Below are positions 1-5,079 of a DNA stretch of 7,086 bases, piece after piece. The DNA is from Bacillota bacterium. GTDB lineage: Bacteria; Bacillota; Bacilli; Lactobacillales; Aerococcaceae. Made by a program: the position numbers and the translations under genes. The notes beneath the pieces are model-generated. The model did no database searches. It saw only the letters and a program-made list of their open reading frames with translations, and was not told the DNA's origin. The DNA lies in NCBI GenBank assembly GCA_023442905.1, contig JAEZWY010000096.1:1-7086 (forward strand). The letters are read 5' to 3'. Numbering within the stretch: the first letter of the stretch is position 1; every line of letters starts with the position of its first letter.

Positions 1-27
1 CCTAAGGGCTGCTCCGAAAGCATATTA

Positions 28-462
28 TCAAGATAAAAATGAATAATGGAAAAGAGTATAAAAAAAACCAGGTAATCTAATAATTACCTGGCAAACATTA
101 CTCATCAGTCCTATTTGACGTAGAGCCGAAATTTGACTTTCATCTACACCAAATTCGACCATTGTATCTTCAATTACATCAGCCATTGAGTCATAAGAAA
201 TTGGGTCAATCATGGCTACACCATTGGCCTGCATCAAATCAATATTGTATACTTCTTCATCACTTAAGGTTAATGGGGTGTTACCTAAGGAGTCACTTGC
301 AGTAGATTCGTCTACTGTCGCTGTTAATGAATCGCTTGATGCATCCCCTTTATCCTCATCATTATATTTAAATATAGCAATTAATACCGCTATTAAAGCC
401 ACCCCTAGAACGAAAAAGGGCACTAGCGGTTTAATACTAGATTTTTTTCTTCTTTTCGACAT
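28..462 (-). CDS. Small single-pass membrane protein of unknown function, 3' end suspect
   Basis: I do not recognise this 144-residue protein. It begins with a basic stretch (KRRKK, residues 3-7), then one hydrophobic helix at about residues 13-32, then a Ser/Thr/Asp-rich linker (about 34-66) and an acidic segment with two short predicted helices (about 67-117). By the positive-inside rule the C-terminal part should lie outside the membrane. The start ATG at 462 has AAGGAGT at 468-474, five bases upstream. The odd part is the end: residues 124-132 are encoded by a perfect intrinsic-terminator stem (68-91) followed by eight T on the transcribed strand, and no in-frame stop occurs until 28-30, beyond the terminator. 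The other two frames stop before the hairpin, at 111-113 (TAG) and 98-100 (TAA, giving a tail TSNRTDE). The last 20-25 residues are therefore either a frameshift product or a non-stop readout. It is transcribed alone, after the proS terminator. Confidence 0.55.
   Translation of the reverse strand: MSKRRKKSSIKPLVPFFVLGVALIAVLIAIFKYNDEDKGDASSDSLTATVDESTASDSLGNTPLTLSDEEVYNIDLMQANGVAMIDPISYDSMADVIEDTMVEFGVDESQISALRQIGLMSNVCQVIIRLPGFFYTLFHYSFLS
60..91 (-). terminator. Intrinsic terminator lying inside the small membrane protein ORF
   Basis: On the minus strand CCAGGTAAT (91-83) pairs perfectly over nine base pairs with ATTACCTGG (76-68), with loop TATTAG, followed by eight T (67-60). It is a textbook rho-independent terminator, yet it lies about 30 bases before the stop codon of the reading frame that crosses it. 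Confidence 0.9.
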
Positions 463-535
463 GCATTACTCCTTATTCATTTTTAATATTCTATGGTCCT
501 CATCCCATGCATATGAATTTTACCAAGAAAATATG

Positions 536-541
536 ATTATA
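536..541 (-). promoter_or_regulatory. Possible -10 element (TATAAT) for the small membrane protein gene
   Basis: A perfect TATAAT on the minus strand lies about 75 bases upstream of the start codon at 462. No good -35 box is found 16-18 bases upstream (the hexamer at 17 bases is CAATAA) and there is no TG extension. An inverted repeat ACAAT-N9-ATTGT at 547-565 lies in the spacer, where an activator or repressor could bind. The 463-622 interval holds nothing else that I can support. Confidence 0.3.
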
Positions 542-622
542 CTGTGACAATTTCCCATTTATTGTGAATGAATGATGTTTTATATTTTAAGAGTATGTTA
601 ATTCTATGCCTAGTTCTCATAT

Positions 623-656
623 AAAACGAGACAAGATGGTTATCCTGTCTCGTTTT
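623..656 (-). terminator. Terminator after proS
   Basis: AAAACGAGACA (656-646 read on the minus strand) pairs over 11 bases with TGTCTCGTTTT, with one mismatch and three further pairs near a four-base loop. It begins nine bases after the proS stop codon. The A-rich and T-rich ends make it able to work in either direction. It separates proS from the small membrane protein gene. Confidence 0.85.
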
Positions 657-664
657 AATAGCTA

Positions 665-2125
665 TTAATAAGCGCGTGCATACCATACAGTGTATTTAGC
701 AGGTTTACCTGAATATAGGTCAACTGTTTTTTCTACTGGTGGGTTGAATGGGATATTACGTGAAGTAAATCCTGTGGCTTCTTTGATGGCTGCTTCTGAT
801 TCATCAGTGCCATCCCAACCAGCTAAAATCCAACCTGGTCGTTCGCCATTCTCTTCACAAGCTGCTAAGTGAGCAGTTAATTGATCCATTGTATCAATAT
901 CAAAATGTTCATTTTCAGCGCGGAAGGCTACCGCTTTATCGTAAAGACGTTGGTGCATTTCATCGAAACGGTTATTGATTTCAGCTACCAAGTCTTGGTC
1001 TAGTGAAAATGCTTCTTTACCGTCAACATCACGCATTTTAATCATGACTTGATTATTTTCCATATCACGTGGACCAAATTCGATACGCAATGGTACACCA
1101 TGTACCTCAGATTCATTGTATTTGTAACCTGGTGAGTTATTTGAGTCATCAAGATTTACACGTAATCCAGCATCTAATAATGTTGCTTTGATTTCTTGTA
1201 GTTTCTCAAGTACTTGTGGATTTTTCTTGATATTACCAACAGGGATTAACGATACTTGTGTACCGGCAACACGAGGAGGTAAAACTAACCCTTTTTCATC
1301 ACCGTGGATCATAATCATTGCACCCACTAAGCGAGTTGATGAACCCCAAGATGTTGTATGTACGTATGTATGTTGGTTGTCTTCATTCAAGAATTTAATA
1401 TCAAAAGCTTCTGCAAAGTTTTGACCTAAATAGTGAGAAGTTCCTGCTTGAATTGCTTTAGTATCTTTTGTCATCGCTTCAATCGAGAAGGTATCTACTG
1501 CACCAGCAAAGCGCTCTGATGGTGTTTTTTGTCCTTCGTAAACTGGCATCGCAAATACTTCTTTAACTAAGTCAGTATAGTAATGCAACATTTTCATTGT
1601 ACGTTCGCGTGCTTCTTCTTCAGTTGCGTGCGCTGTATGACCTTCTTGCCATAAGAATTCTGATGTACGGATGAATGGCAATGTACGTTTTTCCCAACGG
1701 AAGACGTTAGCCCATTGGTTTAACTCCATCGGTAAATCACGGTAAGAGTTAATCCAATCTGACATTGCATTACCAAATAAAGTTTCAGAAGTTGGACGTA
1801 ATGCCAATGGCTCTTCTAATTTTTCCTCACCTGCTTCAGTTACCCATGGCAATTCAGGCGCGAAACCTTCTACGTGGTCAGCCTCTTTTTCAAAGAAGTG
1901 TTTTGGAATTAACATTGGGAAGTAGGCGTTACGAATACCTTCCTTCTTCAACATTTCATTGAAAGCATCTTTATATGATTCCCATAATAAAAAGCCATCT
2001 GGTTTAAAGATCATTGTTCCACGGACAGGACCGTAATCCATCAAATCACCCTGTTGAATTGCTTGTAAATACCATTTTGAAAAATCTGTTTGTTGTAAAT
2101 TTTCTGTTGCTTCTTGCTTCGCCAT
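665..2125 (-). CDS. proS: Prolyl-tRNA synthetase, short archaeal/eukaryotic-type
   Basis: This class IIa synthetase joins proline to tRNA-Pro in the cytoplasm. With the start at 2125 it has 486 residues. The catalytic core shows ALRPTSE (108-114), the motif 2 region FRWEKRTLPF (142-151) with TSEFLWQEGHTAH (154-166), and motif 3 TSWGSSTRLVGA (258-269) followed by HGDEKGLVLPPRVA. An anticodon-binding domain follows (about 290-395), then a C-terminal domain (about 395-486) ending WYARAY with the terminal tyrosine typical of this type. The roughly 180-residue INS editing domain found between motifs 2 and 3 of ordinary bacterial ProRS is absent. The C-terminal domain has only one cysteine (423), so a four-cysteine zinc site is missing. 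The ATG at 2131 is rejected because it sits one base from the Shine-Dalgarno. A complete proline T-box precedes the gene, so expression should rise when uncharged tRNA-Pro accumulates. Identification is secure; whether a second, bacterial-type proS exists elsewhere is unknown. Confidence 0.95.
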   Translation of the reverse strand: MAKQEATENLQQTDFSKWYLQAIQQGDLMDYGPVRGTMIFKPDGFLLWESYKDAFNEMLKKEGIRNAYFPMLIPKHFFEKEADHVEGFAPELPWVTEAGEEKLEEPLALRPTSETLFGNAMSDWINSYRDLPMELNQWANVFRWEKRTLPFIRTSEFLWQEGHTAHATEEEARERTMKMLHYYTDLVKEVFAMPVYEGQKTPSERFAGAVDTFSIEAMTKDTKAIQAGTSHYLGQNFAEAFDIKFLNEDNQHTYVHTTSWGSSTRLVGAMIMIHGDEKGLVLPPRVAGTQVSLIPVGNIKKNPQVLEKLQEIKATLLDAGLRVNLDDSNNSPGYKYNESEVHGVPLRIEFGPRDMENNQVMIKMRDVDGKEAFSLDQDLVAEINNRFDEMHQRLYDKAVAFRAENEHFDIDTMDQLTAHLAACEENGERPGWILAGWDGTDESEAAIKEATGFTSRNIPFNPPVEKTVDLYSGKPAKYTVWYARAY

Positions 2126-2132
2126 TTTCATA

Positions 2133-2138
2133 CTCCTT
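2133..2138 (-). promoter_or_regulatory. Ribosome binding site deciding the proS start
   Basis: AAGGAG is seven bases from the ATG at 2125 but only one base from the upstream ATG at 2131. The MAKQEA start at 2125 is therefore chosen over MKMAKQEA. Confidence 0.8.
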
Positions 2139-2158
2139 TTAAAAATATTCCTGTAACC

Positions 2159-2194
2159 AAAAAGAGCACCCCATCCATAAAGGACGAAATGCTC
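2159..2194 (-). terminator. Conditional terminator of the proS T-box
   Basis: GAGCATTTCGTCC (2194-2182) pairs with GGATGGGGTGCTC (2176-2164) through 13 pairs including G-U wobbles, loop TTTAT, then five T. It overlaps the 3' part of the antiterminator, so the two structures exclude each other. Confidence 0.9.
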
Positions 2195-2401
2195 GCGGTG
2201 CCACCTTTTTTAGTCAGAGATACTACCGGTCTCCAACTCTCTCAAAGACAATAACGGCGCCACCGTGCCTTTTTCAAGGCGATTTTTACATGTAGTAGGT
2301 TCATATTGTCAGTGGGGATATGCTTACACCTGATCATATCTCGCTTAATCCTTAACAACACTACTAGTCTACAAATCGTTTATTTATTCTCATAGCTTAC
2401 A
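2159..2401 (-). ncRNA. Proline T-box riboswitch (proS leader)
   Basis: This leader senses uncharged tRNA and lets transcription continue into proS when it binds. Distal Stem I shows AGCGAG followed by an ATATG/CATAT hairpin that carries GGTG. The specifier is read as CCT (2299-2297), preceded by GAA and followed by A, with the flanking CTAC pairing with a GTAG upstream. Downstream are a GCCTT-GAAA-AAGGC hairpin (2280-2267), a Stem IIA/B-like element ACGG...CCGTTA (2266-2252) and a Stem III GTCTTT/GGAGAC (2249-2229). The T-box sequence AGGTGGCACCGCG (2206-2194) forms the antiterminator by pairing AAAGG with CCTTT (2183-2179). Alternatively a 13-bp terminator stem forms. Codon and downstream gene agree on proline. 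The exact 5' end is inferred from the promoter. Confidence 0.93.
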
Positions 2402-2407
2402 GCCTAT

Positions 2408-2436
2408 ATTTTGCTTGATTAGCCGGTAAAAGTCAA
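2408..2436 (-). promoter_or_regulatory. proS promoter
   Basis: TTGACT (2436-2431) as -35 and CAAAAT (2413-2408) as -10, with 17 bases between, directly follow the thioesterase terminator and directly precede the T-box. Transcription should begin near 2401. The -35 is strong and the -10 moderate. Confidence 0.7.
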
Positions 2437-2458
2437 TATCTCAAGTCCTGTTCCCTTG

Positions 2459-2481
2459 AAAAAAGACTAGTTTCTCTAATC
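2459..2481 (-). terminator. Terminator overlapping the thioesterase stop codon
   Basis: GATTAG (2481-2476) pairs with CTAGTC (2470-2465) over six pairs, with loop AGAAA, followed by six T (2464-2459). The stop codon TAG is part of the 5' arm. The stem is short, so termination may be partial. Confidence 0.7.
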
Positions 2482-2985
2482 AAGCAAGTCGACTGTCAAA
2501 TGATCGATCATTTCTTTCGTTGTCTGTCTATGTTCAGTGCGCGCCTTTTTTCGAGCGCCATAACCGTTACATAAGTAGATTTCTTCATCCGTATGGGCAA
2601 CAACTTCTGGTAAATGATAGTCAGGGTCAACATAGTCTCTCAAGACTACATAGGTTAGAAAAGCCGTTGCAGCTAAATAACGCTCACCATTATGTTTTTC
2701 ACCAATAACCTTGGCAAAAATCTCCATTGAACGTTTACCTGCCCCCGTTACATAGGTTTCAACATGGGCAATATCTCCTTCTGGCAAAGGTGCCACAAAA
2801 TGAATATCATCCATATTAGCAGTCATTGTGCCATATGGCGTCAATCGACCTGCGGATACAGAAGCCACATTATCCATGATATATAATATTTGGCCACCAT
2901 ATAAATTCTTATAAAAATTGGTTTGGTTAGGCATAATTCGATGTGATTGTACTGCCTTTGTTCGTTTACAAGTCACTTGTGACAT
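2476..2985 (-). CDS. Hotdog-fold acyl-CoA thioesterase (YciA/BACH-like)
   Basis: The product is a 169-residue single-domain hotdog protein that should hydrolyse acyl-CoA thioesters to free acid and CoA in the cytoplasm. The family signature is near the N-terminus: MPNQTNFYKNLYGGQILYIMD (residues 18-38), in which the Gly-Gly pair (30-31) opens the central helix and Asp38 is the acidic residue expected at the active site. The strand DDIHFVAPLPEGD (59-71) and the later VETYVTGAGKRSMEIFAKV (75-93) fit the core sheet, and the C-terminal 50 residues are a charged tail. An upstream ATG at 3000 would add MEVSF, but it lies within the Shine-Dalgarno region itself; GGAGG at 2994-2998 is eight bases from the ATG at 2985, so that start is preferred. 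It follows the PanT-like gene by 18 bases and is probably cotranscribed with it. Substrate chain length cannot be read from the sequence. Confidence 0.85.
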   Translation of the reverse strand: MSQVTCKRTKAVQSHRIMPNQTNFYKNLYGGQILYIMDNVASVSAGRLTPYGTMTANMDDIHFVAPLPEGDIAHVETYVTGAGKRSMEIFAKVIGEKHNGERYLAATAFLTYVVLRDYVDPDYHLPEVVAHTDEEIYLCNGYGARKKARTEHRQTTKEMIDHLTVDLLD

Positions 2986-2993
2986 AAAACTGA

Positions 2994-2998
2994 CCTCC
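2994..2998 (-). promoter_or_regulatory. Ribosome binding site deciding the thioesterase start
   Basis: GGAGG with eight bases to the ATG at 2985. It is embedded immediately after the ATG at 3000, which itself has no upstream Shine-Dalgarno sequence. Confidence 0.8.
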
Positions 2999-3003
2999 AT
3001 TTA

Positions 3004-3597
3004 CTAATTCATTCCGGATCTTTTAAGTGATTTACTTAAAGGTAAGGATAGAATAGGTGTTAAAATCCCCGAAGTAACTGCTTCTAATAAACCATTACTA
3101 CCAATTGTAACTAAGAATGTGGCAATTAAAGCAGACGTTGGGATATTTAGTGCATTCGCATAAGATTCAGCTGAAAACAGGTAAATCGCACCCAAAACAG
3201 TAACTGTATTCACTATAGACCCGATAAGACCCGTAATGATGAATTTTGTTCTATCTTTTACCTTACCATCAAGATATACAGCAATCCATCCTGAAATGAA
3301 GCCAACTAGCATCCGCGGAATAACAGATACTAACGGATTTAAGAAAACCACTGACATTATATCGGGCACAATCGCTGCCTTGATCATCCGCAAAATACCC
3401 CAAGAAGCACCGAGGATAAGTCCTGTTTGTGGGCCAAATAAACTAGCACCGATAATAACTGTTAAATGAATAATTGTTGCCTGGACTGGTCCAATCGGGA
3501 TATAGCCGATTCCAGGAACAAAAGTTTGAATAATTAAAATCGCCAACATCAAACTAATCACAGTTAATCTGGCGGTCCGTTCTTTTTGATGATCCAT
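3004..3597 (-). CDS. ECF transporter S component, PanT (pantothenate)-like
   Basis: The product is a 197-residue, very hydrophobic membrane protein with about six membrane segments, the architecture of substrate-binding S components of energy-coupling factor transporters. Key stretches are ARLTVISLMLAILI (residues 9-22), YIPIGPVQATIIHLTVIIGA (32-51), GPQTGLILGASWGILR (55-70), NPLVSVIPRMLVGFISGW (87-104), a loop GKVKDRTK (111-118), GLIGSIVNTVTVLGAIYL (123-140) and TFLVTIGSNGLLEAV (160-174). The IPIGPVQATIIHL pattern and the following GPxxGLILG resemble S components annotated as pantothenate (PanT) transporters. That assignment is from memory of the family and is less certain than the S-component call. 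No ATPase (EcfA) or EcfT gene is nearby, so it would use a shared module encoded elsewhere. GAGG at 3604-3607 precedes the start, and the 30-40-base leader leaves no room for a riboswitch. Confidence 0.85.
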   Translation of the reverse strand: MDHQKERTARLTVISLMLAILIIQTFVPGIGYIPIGPVQATIIHLTVIIGASLFGPQTGLILGASWGILRMIKAAIVPDIMSVVFLNPLVSVIPRMLVGFISGWIAVYLDGKVKDRTKFIITGLIGSIVNTVTVLGAIYLFSAESYANALNIPTSALIATFLVTIGSNGLLEAVTSGILTPILSLPLSKSLKRSGMN

Positions 3598-3637
3598 AAT
3601 AAACCTCGATATCTAAATTTGTAGTATATGTGGCGTT

Positions 3638-3666
3638 ATCATACCATGAACTCACGTCACAATAAA
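3638..3666 (-). promoter_or_regulatory. Extended -10 promoter for the PanT-like/thioesterase unit
   Basis: TGG-TATGAT (3646-3638) is an extended -10 element one base from consensus in the hexamer. A weak -35 (TTTATT, 3666-3661) sits 17 bases upstream, inside the U tract of the preceding terminator. The start of transcription should be near 3631. Confidence 0.55.
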
Positions 3667-3688
3667 AGGCTAACATTGCGCTAGCCTT
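3661..3688 (-). terminator. Terminator overlapping the Nudix gene stop codon
   Basis: AAGGCTAGC (3688-3680) pairs with GTTAGCCTT (3674-3666) over nine pairs, loop GCAAT, followed by TTATT. The TAG stop codon (3683-3681) lies in the 5' arm. It closes the tkt-tal-Nudix operon. Confidence 0.85.
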
Positions 3689-4322
3689 CCTTGTCATCCT
3701 GGTTAAATGCAAGATGTTTACCCTTCAGTATATCCACAAAACGTGCAGTTAATTTAGCAGTCATTCCCCATAAATGTTCCCCTTGGATATTGTAAAAATG
3801 AATTCCCCGTCGTTCAGATCGGCCAAAATCATATTGCTTCCCACCTGGAATTAGGTCAAAAGGGAAATCATCAGCCACTTCTTGATGGTGGGCTACATAA
3901 TGTACGTCAGGTTCCATGGCTTTCAATTTACGCAGTGGTACTGTGAAGATATGGTCTACTTCATATTTGTTTAGGGTTAGTTGCTCTAGACTATCAATCG
4001 CCAATTCACCAACATAACAACTAATAATTCGTTTACCCATAACAATATAATCCATTTCACCAACAACTTCAATTTTGTCAGGACTGATACCCAACTCTTC
4101 TGTCGTTTCACGGATAGCAGCTTGTTCAAAACCTTCACCAGCCTCTACCCGACCACCAGGAAAAGCGGCATCCCCTGCTTGGGAAATGCCGTTTGCCCTG
4201 TGTTCGAATAGAATATGCCATTCACCATCGAGTTTCGCTAAGGGAATCAATACAGCGTAGGCTTTTTCAACATCTAGAGGACGTGGTTCGTAGGTTTGAA
4301 AAATACGTCTAACCTCATCCAT
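3681..4322 (-). CDS. Nudix hydrolase, CoA-pyrophosphatase type
   Basis: The product is a 213-residue Nudix enzyme. The Nudix box runs from G57 to I79 and fits GX5EX7REUXEEXGU exactly: G57, E63, R71-E72, E75-E76, G78; these residues bind the metal and cut the diphosphate. Just upstream, ILFEHRANGISQAGDAAFPGG (37-57) resembles the LLxxRxxxLxxHxGxxAFPGG motif of CoA-specific Nudix enzymes, although that motif's His is Gln or Ala here. The C-terminal WGMTAKLTARF (185-195) also matches that group. The likely reaction is cleavage of CoA or acyl-CoA to 4'-phosphopantetheine and 3',5'-ADP; ADP-ribose or another nucleotide diphosphate remains possible. The gene begins 27 bases after the transaldolase stop, with an AAGGG Shine-Dalgarno about nine bases upstream, so it is probably read from the tkt-tal transcript. 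A CoA-related role would fit the PanT-like and thioesterase genes that follow. Confidence 0.85.
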   Translation of the reverse strand: MDEVRRIFQTYEPRPLDVEKAYAVLIPLAKLDGEWHILFEHRANGISQAGDAAFPGGRVEAGEGFEQAAIRETTEELGISPDKIEVVGEMDYIVMGKRIISCYVGELAIDSLEQLTLNKYEVDHIFTVPLRKLKAMEPDVHYVAHHQEVADDFPFDLIPGGKQYDFGRSERRGIHFYNIQGEHLWGMTAKLTARFVDILKGKHLAFNQDDKEG

Positions 4323-4349
4323 AACGATCGCCCTTCTTTCAACTGAAGT

Positions 4350-5003
4350 TTACTTGTTACGATTTTGGTAAGCTTCCCAGTCTGCTGTAAAGCCTTCAAT
4401 ACCTTTGTCAGTTAGCACATGGCCCCATAATTTAGGGAATAAGCTACCTGGAATCGTACCAATGTGTGCACCTGCTAACGCAGAACCTTCAAAGTGTGCG
4501 ATGTGACGGATAGATGCTGCAATGATTTCAGCTTCGTAACCGTAAATATCTAATACTTCACGTAATTCTGCAATTAATTTCAAGCCATCTTGACCTAAGT
4601 CATCGATACGACCGATAAAAGGTGAAATATAAGTTGCACCCGCTTTAGCTGCCATTAACCCTTGAGAAACAGAGAAGATTAAGGTCACATTTGTTTTAAT
4701 GCCTTCTTTAGAAAGTGTATTTACAGCTTTCAAACCAGCTTCAGTCATAGGGATTTTGACAACAACGTTGTCTGCCCATTTAGCAATCTCATGTGCCTCT
4801 TCAACCATTTCTTCATAAGTTAATCCTGTAACCTCAGCAGAAACTGGGCCATCGATTGTACCAGCAATATCTTTGATGACTTCTTCAAAATCGCGTCCTT
4901 CTTTAGCCACTAGAGATGGATTCGTTGTTACACCGTCAACTAGTCCTAAGTCATTAATACGTTTGATTTCATCGATATTCGCTGTATCTAAGAAAAATTT
5001 CAT
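4350..5003 (-). CDS. tal: Transaldolase, small (TalC/FSA-like) subfamily
   Basis: The product is a 217-residue TIM-barrel class I aldolase of the short family that contains B. subtilis-type transaldolase and E. coli fructose-6-phosphate aldolase (FSA). The Schiff-base lysine is Lys83 in VVVKIPMT; Asp6 (FLDTAN), Asn28 (TTNPS) and Arg132 are also in place. Two positions separate the two activities: the Gln59 of FSA is Glu57 here (VSAEV), and the Tyr131 of FSA is Phe129 (ISPFIGRIDD). Both point to true transaldolase, moving a dihydroxyacetone unit between sedoheptulose-7-phosphate and glyceraldehyde-3-phosphate. It lies 65 bases behind transketolase, so both non-oxidative pentose phosphate enzymes come from one operon. 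AGGAGG at 5015-5020 is 11 bases from the ATG, a slightly long spacing. No promoter is evident in the gap. Confidence 0.93.
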   Translation of the reverse strand: MKFFLDTANIDEIKRINDLGLVDGVTTNPSLVAKEGRDFEEVIKDIAGTIDGPVSAEVTGLTYEEMVEEAHEIAKWADNVVVKIPMTEAGLKAVNTLSKEGIKTNVTLIFSVSQGLMAAKAGATYISPFIGRIDDLGQDGLKLIAELREVLDIYGYEAEIIAASIRHIAHFEGSALAGAHIGTIPGSLFPKLWGHVLTDKGIEGFTADWEAYQNRNK

Positions 5004-5057
5004 TTTGTTAAGTGCCTCCTGTTAGCTAATTCTTGAGTGATGTTGAGACAAAGGACC

Positions 5058-5079
5058 TAGCTGACAAATTAGTCAGCTA
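5058..5079 (-). other. Perfect hairpin at the tkt stop codon
   Basis: TAGCTGAC (5079-5072) and GTCAGCTA (5065-5058) form an eight-pair stem with loop TAATTT; the tkt TAA stop is in the loop. No T tract follows (the next bases are GGTCCTTT), so it is probably not a terminator. It could protect the tkt 3' end or set the ratio of tkt to tal message. Confidence 0.6.

Noticed and set aside
1..27. Sequence beyond the small membrane protein ORF
   Set aside because: Too short to identify; no tRNA, gene start or repeat can be supported at this edge.
212..547. Open frame of 111 codons on the plus strand
   Set aside because: It lies antisense to the small membrane protein gene and its upstream region, and has no ribosome binding site or recognisable protein features. 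It is a shadow.
2255..2264. A second T-box-like sequence, GGTGGCGCCG, nine of ten bases identical to the true motif, about 60 bases upstream
   Set aside because: It sits in ACGG...CCGTTA, which fits the Stem IIA/B element common in T-box leaders, and lacks the flanking AAAGG/CCTTT pairing of an antiterminator. A decoy role is not supported.
3598..3637. Possible vitamin riboswitch ahead of the PanT-like gene
   Set aside because: The leader from the extended -10 promoter to the start codon is only about 30-40 bases and shows no structured element.
5021..5057. TTGTCT with TAGCTA 17 bases later as a promoter for the transaldolase gene
   Set aside because: The -10 candidate matches consensus at only two of six bases; cotranscription with tkt is simpler.
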